From: an uncultured Eubacteriales bacterium
Lineage (GTDB): Bacteria; Bacillota; Clostridia; Oscillospirales; Butyricicoccaceae
Reading direction: 5' to 3'
Length of the DNA stretch: 17,067 nucleotides
Assembly: GCA_900555855.1 (NCBI GenBank)
Contig: USML01000034.1
Location: 1-17,067 of the forward strand
Shown piece by piece: positions 6,869 through 13,844 of the stretch. The notes under the pieces were generated by a model, which did no database searches, was not told the origin of the DNA, and was given only the letters and a program-made list of their open reading frames with translations. Positions within the stretch are counted from its first letter, which is position 1. Every line of letters begins with the position of its first letter. The position numbers and the translations under genes were made by a program.

Positions 6869-6893
6869 GGCGGTTTTACAGAAAATTTTTTCC

Positions 6894-7679
6894 TCATACC
6901 TCCTTCGGGCGGGGAAGCGCTCCTTGCGTTTCCGGCTGAAATTCCGTCATGGTGCCCCAAAACCGCTTTGGCATATGGGTCTGGCGGCATTTCGGGTTGT
7001 AGCGGCCCTCGATGCTGATGGTGTTGTAAAACCGCGTCCAGAGCCGGCGGTAAAGCTGCTCCGGCGCTTCCGCCTCCGGCAGCGAAAGGGATTCCAGCGG
7101 AAGGATCTGATGGTTCCCGCCGCTGAACAGCAGAACGGAGCGGTGCGTCCGGTCATAGATCAAAAAGCTCTCTCCCGGCATCCGCGCCCGAAAATGCTTC
7201 AAAAGCAGGGGAAGCACATGGTTTTTCGGCTCGATCTCCGCCGCCAGCACCGCGTCATATTGGGAAAACCGGGTAAAGCCCTTCAAAAGATGGGCTTCGC
7301 CCAAAACATTCTGCGCCGCGGTATAAATGACGCGGACCCGTTCATCCGTCAGCTGGCGCAGGACCTGCGGCCCCAGCCGATAGCCCAGCCGCAGAAAGCG
7401 CAGGATCGCCAGCTCCTTTTCCTCCATGCAGGAGAGAAAGGCCAGCTCCACCCACCGCAGCGCCGCCGGCGCGATCTTTTCCGGGATGGAGCGCAGCACC
7501 CGCCGGGCCTGATCCGGCCGGGTGGGGACGGTGACGGCGGAAAGCAGCGTGGGCTGCGCCTCCTCCGCCGGACGGATCTCCAGCGGCTCCTCCTTTTGAT
7601 AAAAGGCCCGGAACACGCAGCAGAGCAGGCCGTCGAAGCTCCCGTCGTATTGATAGACTACATCTGTCCTGTGATACAT
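6894..7679 (-). CDS. TIGR03915/DUF4130-like partner of the radical SAM DNA-metabolism protein
   Basis: A 261-residue protein with an N-terminal VVYQYDGSFDGLLCCVFRAF and a C-terminal half ending in YNPKCRQTHMPKRFWGTMTEF. Both are characteristic of the SAM_7_link/DUF4130 family. In many genomes this family is fused to a uracil-DNA-glycosylase-like domain and always occurs with a TIGR03916 radical SAM protein; here it is the unfused form, with no glycosylase domain. Its start codon at 7679 overlaps the end of the radical SAM gene by 22 nt, so the two are translationally coupled. The function is unknown but DNA modification or repair is inferred from the fusions. There is no signal peptide or membrane helix, so it is cytoplasmic. 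It is probably regulated from the promoter upstream of the radical SAM gene. Confidence 0.88.
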   Translation of the reverse strand: MYHRTDVVYQYDGSFDGLLCCVFRAFYQKEEPLEIRPAEEAQPTLLSAVTVPTRPDQARRVLRSIPEKIAPAALRWVELAFLSCMEEKELAILRFLRLGYRLGPQVLRQLTDERVRVIYTAAQNVLGEAHLLKGFTRFSQYDAVLAAEIEPKNHVLPLLLKHFRARMPGESFLIYDRTHRSVLLFSGGNHQILPLESLSLPEAEAPEQLYRRLWTRFYNTISIEGRYNPKCRQTHMPKRFWGTMTEFQPETQGALPRPKEV

Positions 7680-8950
7680 GCCCTCACATCCTCCATCGTC
7701 GGGTCAAACAGGCTCAGCTGGTCCGCCTGACCCATGGTCTCCAGCGCCGCATCGGAAAGCAGCGCCCGCAGGATGGCGTCGTGCTCCATTCGGATGCCGG
7801 GAAACGCTTTGCCGCCGCACAGTGTAAAGTATTTGGCCCGTTTCAGCACGACGCCCAGCTTTTTCAGCCCGGCGAAGTCCAGCCGGCCGGAGCGGCGGGC
7901 CGTTACGATGCGCCGTGCGCTTTTGACGCCGATCCCCGGGACGCGCAGCAGCGTTTCATATTCCGCCCGGTTCACCTCCACGGGAAACTGCTCCGGATGC
8001 CGGATGGCCCAGCCGCATTTCGGGTCCAGATAAGGGTTGAAGTTCGGCTCCTGCTCGTCCAGAAGTTCCTCCGCCTGAAAATGATAATACCGCAGCAGCC
8101 AGTCGGCCTGATAAAGCCTGTGCTCCCGCAGCAGCGGCGGACGGGTGGCCAGAGCAGGCAGGTTTTTATGCTCCACCACGGGAAGATAGGCAGAGTAAAA
8201 GACCCGCTTCAGAGCGTATTTTTGATACATGGCGGTGGACAGCCGCAGGATCTGCAGGTCCGTCTCCGGCGTGGCGCCCACGATAAGCTGGGTGCTCTGG
8301 CCCGCCGGCGCAAACCGGGGGGCGTGGCGGTAGCGGATCAGCTCCTGCTTTCCCTGGGCGATGCCGTCCCGCAGAAAGGCCATGGGCTTCAGGATATCCT
8401 CCTTATGCTTGTCCGGCGCCAGCAGGGCAAGACTCTGCCGGGAGGGAAGCTCGATATTGACGCTCATCCGGTCGGCCAGCATAGCCAGCTGTGCTAAAAG
8501 CTCCCGGCTGGCGCCGGGGATGGCCTTGGCATGGATGTAGCCAAAAAAATGATACTCCTGCCGCAGGATCCGCAGGGTCTCCAGCATCAGCTCGCAGGTG
8601 TGGTCCGGGCTCTGCACCACCGCGCTGGACAGAAACAGGCCCTCAATATAATTTCGCCGGTAAAACTGGATCGTCAGCTCCGCCAGCTCCCGGGGCGTAA
8701 AGGTGGCGCGCCTTGTATCGTTGGAGCGGCGGTTGACGCAGTAGGTGCAGTCGTAGCTGCAGGCATTGCTTTGCAGGACCTTCAGCAGCGTGATGCACCG
8801 GCCATCGGCGGAAAAGCTGTGGCAGCAGCCGCAGGCCATGGTGGCGCCCAGCCCGCCCGGCCGGGAGGCCCGGTCCAGCCCGCTGGAGGTGCAGGCGGCG
8901 TCGTATTTTGCGGCGTCGGCCAAAATGGTCAGCTTGTCCAGAACTTCCAT
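7658..8950 (-). CDS. radical SAM protein, TIGR03916-like (putative DNA modification/repair)
   Basis: A 430-residue enzyme. The radical SAM cluster motif is CSYDCTYC with Cys64, Cys68 and Cys71. An upstream Cys group (Cys40, Cys42, Cys43 in MACGCCHSF) may bind another metal. The C-terminal third has a helix-hairpin-helix DNA-binding motif, LRVPGIGVKSARRIVTARR (about 335-353). Near the end is QLSLF (411-415), a consensus beta sliding-clamp-binding pentapeptide. The family is always paired with the TIGR03915 partner encoded next. The actual reaction is unknown. The start at 8950 (MEVLDKL) follows GAGGGGA; a frame from 9022 would run through the promoter and LexA-like sites and was rejected. Two LexA-like boxes and a well-spaced sigma-A promoter precede the gene, suggesting SOS induction. 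Confidence 0.9.
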   Translation of the reverse strand: MEVLDKLTILADAAKYDAACTSSGLDRASRPGGLGATMACGCCHSFSADGRCITLLKVLQSNACSYDCTYCVNRRSNDTRRATFTPRELAELTIQFYRRNYIEGLFLSSAVVQSPDHTCELMLETLRILRQEYHFFGYIHAKAIPGASRELLAQLAMLADRMSVNIELPSRQSLALLAPDKHKEDILKPMAFLRDGIAQGKQELIRYRHAPRFAPAGQSTQLIVGATPETDLQILRLSTAMYQKYALKRVFYSAYLPVVEHKNLPALATRPPLLREHRLYQADWLLRYYHFQAEELLDEQEPNFNPYLDPKCGWAIRHPEQFPVEVNRAEYETLLRVPGIGVKSARRIVTARRSGRLDFAGLKKLGVVLKRAKYFTLCGGKAFPGIRMEHDAILRALLSDAALETMGQADQLSLFDPTMEDVRACITGQM

Positions 8951-8967
8951 AGGATCCCCTCGAAATA

Positions 8968-9017
8968 GAACATTTGTTTGTTGTCTCAAATATAGCACAT
9001 ATGTTCGTTTTTGTAAA
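8968..9017 (-). promoter_or_regulatory. sigma-A promoter with two LexA/DinR-like boxes for the radical SAM operon
   Basis: On the minus strand TTTACA (9012-9017) is followed after 17 nt by TATATT (8989-8994). The spacer contains CGAACATATGTGC (8995-9007), close to the Gram-positive SOS box CGAACRNRYGTTYC. A second near-match, CAAACAAATGTTCT (8967-8980), lies just downstream of the expected transcription start. Each matches about 12 of 14 consensus positions by eye. A repressor bound here would block both polymerase binding and escape. Confidence 0.7.
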
Positions 9018-9055
9018 GGCATTACGGTAAAAAATCAAAAACAGCGCAAACCGGA

Positions 9056-9084
9056 TTGTATTTCCGCCGGAATGCCGGTATAAT
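9056..9084 (+). promoter_or_regulatory. sigma-A promoter of the DUF6125/pyruvate-kinase-like operon
   Basis: TTGTAT (9056-9061), 17 nt spacer, TATAAT (9079-9084), 37 nt ahead of the chosen ATG at 9121. It is divergent from the SOS-like promoter; the two -35 regions are about 40 nt apart, so cross-talk is possible. Confidence 0.75.
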
Positions 9085-9120
9085 CAAGGGAGTTTTGAAA
9101 GGATACGGAGGATGGGTCAT

Positions 9121-9636
9121 ATGCAAAACGAAGCCTTGAAGGCGCTTTCCCGGGAGCAGCTGGAGGAGCTGATCGCCATCTACTGCAAGGATTGGCTGGC
9201 CATGGACGGCGTCTGGTTCCAGTCTTCCGAACGCAGGTTCGGAATGGATCTGGCGATGGAGCAGGATGTCGAGATCTGGAAGCAATTTACCGTCATTGAA
9301 GCCAAAAAGCTCAAGGCCTTTCTGGGCCTGCCGGAGCGGGCCGGCCTGGAGGGGCTGGAAAAGGCGCTGAAGCTGCGGCTCTATGCCAATATCAATCGGG
9401 GCGAGCTGCTGCGGGAGGGAAACCGGCTGATCTACCGCACGCTGGACTGCCGGGTCCAGACGGCCCGCAGCCGGAAAAATATGCCCTGGCACCCCTGCAA
9501 GGCAGTGGGCGAGGTGGAATATGCCGGCTTTGCCCGCACCATTGATGACCGGATCACCTGCCGGGCCCTCAGCTGCTATCCGGAAAAGACCGACGACAGC
9601 TGCGCCTGCAGCTGGGAGTTTACGCTGGAGGAATGA
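9121..9636 (+). CDS. DUF6125-like conserved cytosolic protein
   Basis: A 171-residue soluble protein that I recognise as the DUF6125 type: the N-terminal half is helical (LSREQLEELIAIYCKDWLAMDGVWFQ, then EIWKQFTVIEAKKLKAFLGL). The second half has DCRVQTARSRK, a PCKAVGEVEYAGFA segment and an end rich in Cys (Cys110, 126, 147, 152, 161, 163). The family is distantly reminiscent of L-2-amino-thiazoline-4-carboxylate hydrolase-like proteins, but no activity can be assigned. The Cys spread could bind a metal or cluster. An in-frame ATG at 9112 touches the ribosome site, while CGGAGG at 9106-9111 has a proper 9-nt gap to 9121, so I chose 9121. Its stop overlaps the start of the pyruvate-kinase-like gene (ATGA), implying coupled translation. 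Confidence 0.8.
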   Translation: MQNEALKALSREQLEELIAIYCKDWLAMDGVWFQSSERRFGMDLAMEQDVEIWKQFTVIEAKKLKAFLGLPERAGLEGLEKALKLRLYANINRGELLREGNRLIYRTLDCRVQTARSRKNMPWHPCKAVGEVEYAGFARTIDDRITCRALSCYPEKTDDSCACSWEFTLEE

Positions 9637-10601
9637 TGGAGATCTATGGCACGCTGGGCCCGGCCTGCGCCCAGGGGGTGATCCTGGAACAAATGTTCCG
9701 CTGCGGCATGACCGGGCTTCGGCTGAATCTTTCCCATACATCGCTGGAGGAGAGCGCCCCGCTGCTGGAGCAGATGCATCTGGCGGCAGAGCGGTGCGGC
9801 GTCCGGCCGCAGCTGCTGATCGACCTGCAGGGCCCGGAGCTGCGGGTGGGAAAGCAGGGGCTTCCGCTTCTGTTGGAGGAGGGCGTGCGCCTTCCGCTCC
9901 GCCGTCTGGCGCTTCCGGAGCATTTGTACGCTGCGCTGCAGCCGGAGACAGAGCTGCTTCTGGACGACGGCAGGCTCTGCGTCCGGGTGCTGCCGGAGGG
10001 AGAGGGCCGTGTGCTGCGGGGCGGGACGCTGGCCCCCGGAAAAAGCGTCGCAGCCCCCGGGCTTTGCGCGGCGCTGCCCGCTCTGACGGCGGCGGACCGG
10101 AAAAATCTTTCGCTGGCGAGCGCCTTCGGCGTCACCGGCGTGATGCAGTCCTTCGTTCGGAGCCGGGAGGATGTGGAGGAGGTCCGGACGGCGCTTTGCG
10201 GAACGGGGCTGCGCCATTTTGCAAAGCTGGAAAACCGGGCCGGGCTGGATTCTCTGGAGCAGTGGATCCGGCTGCCGGATGTTTTGGTGATCGCCCGGGG
10301 TGATCTGGGCAATGCGGTGCCCCTATGGGAGCTGCCCGGCGTACAGAAGCGGGTGGCTGCCCGGGCCAGACAGGCGGGAAAGCCCTTTTTGGTGGTGACG
10401 CAGATGCTGGCCTCCATGGAGCGAACGGCTGTTCCCACCCGGGCGGAGGTCAGCGATATTTTCAACGCCGTGCTGGACGGCGCTTCCGCCCTGATGCTCA
10501 CAGGGGAGACTGCCGCAGGGCGCTACCCGGCGGAGGCCATGGACTATTTTTGCCGCACCATCCGGGCGGCGGAGACTTTTTTGCGGGAAGAGAGGAACTG
10601 A
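9633..10601 (+). CDS. pyruvate-kinase-like protein without the C-terminal domain
   Basis: A 322-residue protein that follows pyruvate kinase from the first beta strand (EIYGTLGPA) through RLNLSH (30-35), IDLQGPELRVG, the B-domain DDG, KLENRAG with catalytic Lys198 and Glu200, ARGDLG with Asp224, TQMLASM with Thr256, and the PTRAEVSDIFNAVLDG...TGETAAGRYP block. It ends right after the barrel, so the ~120-150-residue allosteric C-terminal domain of bacterial enzymes (about 470-590 residues) is absent. DTKGPE is changed to DLQGPE (Lys lost) and ARGDLGVE to ARGDLGNA. It may be a catalytically altered paralogue rather than the glycolytic enzyme. The gene is translationally coupled to the DUF6125-like gene and is followed 3 nt later by prmA. 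No frameshift was seen. Confidence 0.85.
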   Translation: MMEIYGTLGPACAQGVILEQMFRCGMTGLRLNLSHTSLEESAPLLEQMHLAAERCGVRPQLLIDLQGPELRVGKQGLPLLLEEGVRLPLRRLALPEHLYAALQPETELLLDDGRLCVRVLPEGEGRVLRGGTLAPGKSVAAPGLCAALPALTAADRKNLSLASAFGVTGVMQSFVRSREDVEEVRTALCGTGLRHFAKLENRAGLDSLEQWIRLPDVLVIARGDLGNAVPLWELPGVQKRVAARARQAGKPFLVVTQMLASMERTAVPTRAEVSDIFNAVLDGASALMLTGETAAGRYPAEAMDYFCRTIRAAETFLREERN

Positions 10602-10604
10602 AGC

Positions 10605-11591
10605 ATGGATTATATCGAAGTGCGGGTGACGACCACCCACGAAGCCTCGGAGCTGCTGGCGGATCAGCTGGCGGAGATCACCGGCGGCTGCTCGGTGGAT
10701 GATCCCCAGACCGTGGAGGATTTTGTTCAGGCGCCGGTGAAGCGTTGGGATTACATTGAAGAACAGCTGTTCGACAACCCAAAGCGAGAGCCTTCTGTCT
10801 GCTGCTATCTTAGTCCGGACGAGGATGGCGCGCGCCGGCTCCGGGAGATGGGCGCGCTGCTGGCGGCGCTGAAGGAGCAGGACGAAACGGGCTTTTACGG
10901 GAGCCTGAAGCTGGAGGTCTCGCCTGTCCGCAGCGAGGATTGGGAAAACAACTGGAAGCAGTATTACAAGCCCTTCCCGGTGGGCCGGCGGCTTTATGTC
11001 TGTCCCAGCTGGGAGGAGGCACAGGTACCGGAGGGGCGGACGCTTCTGACCATGGATCCTGCTTCCAGCTTCGGCACCGGCTCCCATGCCACCACGCGGA
11101 TGTGCATGGAGCAGCTGGACGCTCTGTCCCTGGACGGCGCACGGATCCTGGATGTGGGCTGCGGCAGCGGTATTCTGGCCTGTACGGCGCTGCTGCTGGG
11201 CGGACGGCACGCGCTGGCCTGCGATATTGAAGAAAATGCCATGCGCGTCACGGCCGAGAATATGGACAAAAACGGCCTGTCCGGCTTGCGCTACAGCACT
11301 CGCTGCGGGGATCTGCTTTCCGATCCGGCGCTGCGGCAGGAGCTGTGTGAACGGGGCCCTTACGATGTGATCTTAGCCAACATCGTGGCGGATGTGCTCA
11401 TCGCCATGGCGGCATATCTGCCCGGCTGGCTGGCGGAGGACGGCCATCTGATCCTCTCCGGCATCATTGATACCCGGGCGGAGGAGGTCCGCCGGGCCTT
11501 TCGGCAGGCGGGCATGGTCATCGTCAACGAGATCGCTCGCGATGGCTGGGTCATGCTGTGCTGTATGCGCAGCAAGGGGGAAAATTCCTAA
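10605..11591 (+). CDS. prmA: ribosomal protein L11 methyltransferase
   Basis: A 328-residue class I SAM-dependent methyltransferase of the PrmA family that trimethylates ribosomal protein L11. The N-terminal L11-recognition domain (about 1-110) starts DYIEVRVTTTHEASELLADQL. It is followed by WENNWKQYYKPFPVGRRLYV (113-132), then the family-diagnostic MDPASSFGTGSHATT (150-164). The SAM-binding motif I is ILDVGCGSGIL (181-191), motif II region CDIEENA, and motif IV ILANIVADVL (256-265). The length is usual for the long Firmicute form. The ATG at 10605 is preceded by AGAGGA and is 3 nt after the upstream gene, so it is part of that operon. PrmA is commonly followed by rsmE in Firmicutes, as it is here. 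Confidence 0.96.
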   Translation: MDYIEVRVTTTHEASELLADQLAEITGGCSVDDPQTVEDFVQAPVKRWDYIEEQLFDNPKREPSVCCYLSPDEDGARRLREMGALLAALKEQDETGFYGSLKLEVSPVRSEDWENNWKQYYKPFPVGRRLYVCPSWEEAQVPEGRTLLTMDPASSFGTGSHATTRMCMEQLDALSLDGARILDVGCGSGILACTALLLGGRHALACDIEENAMRVTAENMDKNGLSGLRYSTRCGDLLSDPALRQELCERGPYDVILANIVADVLIAMAAYLPGWLAEDGHLILSGIIDTRAEEVRRAFRQAGMVIVNEIARDGWVMLCCMRSKGENS

Positions 11592-11617
11592 AAACTTCTG
11601 AAATATCGGTTTTGGAA

Positions 11618-11646
11618 TAGACAAATCGTTTTTCATTTGGTATAAT
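11618..11646 (+). promoter_or_regulatory. sigma-A promoter upstream of rsmE
   Basis: TAGACA (11618-11623), 17 nt spacer, TATAAT (11641-11646), 25 nt before the rsmE ATG. It sits in the 80-nt gap after prmA, giving rsmE and the next gene their own promoter besides read-through. Confidence 0.8.
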
Positions 11647-11671
11647 AACCTTTAGCTGTGAGGAGAACTTC

Positions 11672-12418
11672 ATGCGTTTTTTTGTTTCTGCCGGGCAGAT
11701 CAGCGGCGAATTGCTGACGCTGGACGAAAGCGACGCCCAGCATATTTCCCGCGTTTTGCGGATGCGGCCCGGGGAGGAGATCACCGCCTGCTGCGACAAC
11801 AGACAGGCCTATCAGTGCTGTCTGGAGACGGTGGAGAAGGGGCGCGTCACCGCGCGGATCCTGTCGGCCTCTCCCTTTGACAACGAGCCCTCCGCTTTTG
11901 TAACGGTCTATGCCGGGCTCTCCAAGGGCGACCGGTTCGATTATCTGATCCAGAAGGCGGTGGAGTGCGGCGCTTCGCATATCGTGCCGTTTCTTTCCAA
12001 ATACTGCGTTGTAAAGGTCGAGGAAAAGGACCGGCAGAAAAAGCAGCAGCGTTATGCCCGGATCGCGCTGGAGGCCTCCAAGCAATGCCAGCGCTCCCGG
12101 CCCGTGACGGTGGGGGAGATCGTCTCCTATGATACCGCCATCGCCATGGCGAAAGGCGCGGAATGCGCCCTGTTCCTTTATGAAAAAGAAAACCGGCAGA
12201 GCCTTTCCCAGGTCCTGCGGGAGCATCAGAGCGGCAGAGACTTTTCTGTAGTCACCGGCCCGGAGGGCGGGTTTTCAGAAAAGGAGGCGGCTCAGGCGCT
12301 GGAGGCGGGCCTTTCCTGCGTGTCCATCGGGCCCAGGATCCTTCGCTGCGAGACGGCGCCGGTGGCGGCAGTCTGTGCCATCATGTATCAAACAGGCAAT
12401 TTTGACATCGGAGAGTGA
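11672..12418 (+). CDS. rsmE: 16S rRNA (uracil1498-N3)-methyltransferase
   Basis: A 248-residue SPOUT-class enzyme that methylates U1498 in the 16S rRNA decoding region. The N-terminal PUA-like domain begins MRFFVSAGQISGELLTL and has HISRVLRMRPGEEI (24-37). The SPOUT domain contains KGDRFDYLIQKAVECGASHIVPF (85-107), EASKQCQRS, and the trefoil-knot SAM site VVTGPEGGFSEKE (193-204) with GPRILRCETAPVAA (220-233). Length is typical. AGGAG (11661-11665) lies 6 nt before the ATG. It is separated from prmA by its own promoter and is followed by a membrane protein gene 6 nt after its stop. Confidence 0.97.
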   Translation: MRFFVSAGQISGELLTLDESDAQHISRVLRMRPGEEITACCDNRQAYQCCLETVEKGRVTARILSASPFDNEPSAFVTVYAGLSKGDRFDYLIQKAVECGASHIVPFLSKYCVVKVEEKDRQKKQQRYARIALEASKQCQRSRPVTVGEIVSYDTAIAMAKGAECALFLYEKENRQSLSQVLREHQSGRDFSVVTGPEGGFSEKEAAQALEAGLSCVSIGPRILRCETAPVAAVCAIMYQTGNFDIGE

Positions 12419-12424
12419 GCTTCA

Positions 12425-13168
12425 TTGAATGAGAAGAATCGGAAGAAACAGCGGGCCCAGGAGCTGGTGACCAATCGCGTTATGGCGGTGTTCGTTTTTG
12501 TGGTCCTGCTGCTTTGGGGGATGTCCTGGCTGAGCAGGCTGATGACCTTCGGCACCACCTTTTTGCTGGGCCGCAGAGTGAACCTGATCCTGACGCTGGT
12601 CAGCGGCGCGCTGACGGTGCTGTTTCTGGTGCTGTTGCGCAGCCAGCTCAAAAAGGGGACCTTCCGGAAGGACCGGGTCTTCAATACGGCGCTCTATGCG
12701 CTTTTTTCCGGCGCCTTCTGCGCCTGCTGCCTGATCCTGCGCTTCTGTCTGGAAAACGGCGCGCACATCGTTTATGTGTTCCTGCCGCTGTGCGCCGTGC
12801 TGTATCTGGTGTTTTATGTTTATGAGCGGCAGTTCTTTTCCTTCTGCGTGCTGGAGGCGGTGGCCATCAGCGCGGCGTACTGCATTTACCGGTCCGTTCT
12901 GGAGGGAAAGGCGCTGATCCTGCTGGCCGGCGTTTTATGCGTGGCGGCGGGGATCTTTGCCCTGCTGGCCAAAAAGGATGGCCGGCTGACCCATGCGATC
13001 CTGGGCCGGCAGTATGACAAGCGCTATATCCTGCTCACCTGCGCGGTGACGCTGGCGGCGCTGGCGCTGGCCGCCCTGCTGAAGGGGAGCGCTGCGCTGA
13101 TCGCCGGTATCGTCCTCGGCGTTTATGTTTTGGCTTCGGCGGTGTATTTCACCATCAAGGCTATGTGA
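12425..13168 (+). CDS. polytopic membrane protein of unknown function
   Basis: A 247-residue, very hydrophobic protein with a basic N-terminal tail (MNEKNRKKQRAQELV) and about eight predicted transmembrane segments (about 18-36, 53-72, 86-105, 113-130, 134-155, 161-182, 199-222, 224-244). The loop KKGTFRKDRVFN is basic, suggesting a cytoplasmic face, but I recognise no catalytic motif or named family. The start is a TTG at 12425, with GGAGAG (12410-12415) 9 nt upstream in the rsmE end. The nearby ATG at 12429 is in another frame. It is the last gene before a strong terminator, so it is in one unit with rsmE. A housekeeping or sporulation role is possible but not shown. Confidence 0.75.
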   Translation: MNEKNRKKQRAQELVTNRVMAVFVFVVLLLWGMSWLSRLMTFGTTFLLGRRVNLILTLVSGALTVLFLVLLRSQLKKGTFRKDRVFNTALYALFSGAFCACCLILRFCLENGAHIVYVFLPLCAVLYLVFYVYERQFFSFCVLEAVAISAAYCIYRSVLEGKALILLAGVLCVAAGIFALLAKKDGRLTHAILGRQYDKRYILLTCAVTLAALALAALLKGSAALIAGIVLGVYVLASAVYFTIKAM

Positions 13169-13183
13169 GCTCAGATCCAATGC

Positions 13184-13224
13184 ATCGCCCGGAAGAGCCT
13201 GCCGCTTTTCCGGGTGATTTTTTT
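13184..13224 (+). terminator. rho-independent terminator after the rsmE-membrane protein unit
   Basis: ATCGCCCGGAA (13184-13194) pairs with TTCCGGGTGAT (13208-13218), with one G-T pair. The stem is followed by seven T's (13218-13224). It starts 16 nt after the stop of the membrane protein. Confidence 0.88.
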
Positions 13225-13254
13225 CAGAAACCGCAGGGAAAGGAGCGGATCGCA

Positions 13255-13782
13255 ATGCTGTATCACGCCTCGCAGGTCTCCGGCCTGACGGTGCTGCTCC
13301 CGCAGACCTCCACCCATCAGACGCCCTATGTCTACGCCATCCGCGGCAGGCTCACGGCCCTGTGCTTCGGCGCGTCCAAGGATGATTTTGACCTGCTGAT
13401 GGACGAAGGGGAGGGCCGGCCCGTGCTTTGGGAGTGTTACCCCGGCGCATTCCGGAGGATTTATGGCGGAAAGGCCTGTTCTCTCTATGCTGTAAAGGAA
13501 ACCGGCTTTCTGCAGGGGAAGACGGGCTGGGCGCCGGAGCTGGTCTGCCCGGAAGCCGTCCCCGTCCTGTGGGAGGAGCGGATCCCGGATCTGTTTCTCG
13601 TCCTTTCTCAGGCGGCGGAAGCGGGGGAATGCATTCTTCACGCATATTCCCGGTCGCCGGAATATCAGGCCATGCTCTGGGAGGAACTGACCTGGCGCAT
13701 CCGGCAGCTGGGGCTGACCCGGGCCCAGCTGAACGCCGGCAGATCCTTTCCGGAAGAGCTTGACCGGCTGCTTTTTCCGTAA
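13255..13782 (+). CDS. conserved hypothetical protein, possible ADP-ribosyltransferase (Arr-like) fold
   Basis: A 175-residue soluble protein. It starts MLYHASQVSGLTVLLP; AAGGAG lies 8-9 nt upstream. Visible blocks are LYHAS (2-6), YVYAI (25-29), FGASKDDFD, WECYPGAFRRIYGGKACSLYAV and FLQGKTGWAPELV (85-97). The LYHaS...vYaI...LYaVkeTG layout is reminiscent of small ADP-ribosyltransferases (rifampin Arr, KptA), where an N-terminal Tyr-His opens the NAD site. His4, Tyr27 and Glu95 would be candidate triad residues. This resemblance is by eye only. A longer in-frame start at 13165 would read through the terminator and was rejected. It stands alone between the terminator and a different unit, and no clear promoter was identified. 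The protein looks real, being well conserved in style, but its function is not known. Confidence 0.75.
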   Translation: MLYHASQVSGLTVLLPQTSTHQTPYVYAIRGRLTALCFGASKDDFDLLMDEGEGRPVLWECYPGAFRRIYGGKACSLYAVKETGFLQGKTGWAPELVCPEAVPVLWEERIPDLFLVLSQAAEAGECILHAYSRSPEYQAMLWEELTWRIRQLGLTRAQLNAGRSFPEELDRLLFP

Positions 13783-13844
13783 ATTACAGCGGTTTTCCCC
13801 GCGCCGGTTCTAATCCTGCGGGACAGGCCATAGGATAGCAGCGG

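Noticed and set aside
6859..6871. CCGC/GCGG hairpin between the DUF4130-like and MBOAT genes as a terminator
   Set aside because: Very short stem without a T-run; it overlaps the predicted -35 element.
7781..8497. + strand frames opposite the radical SAM gene
   Set aside because: No start signals or motifs; the minus strand carries the CxxxCxxC protein.
9521..10303. Alternative + frame overlapping the DUF6125-like and pyruvate-kinase-like genes
   Set aside because: Ala/Gly/Arg-rich composition typical of a shifted GC-rich frame; the pyruvate kinase motifs lie in the other frame.
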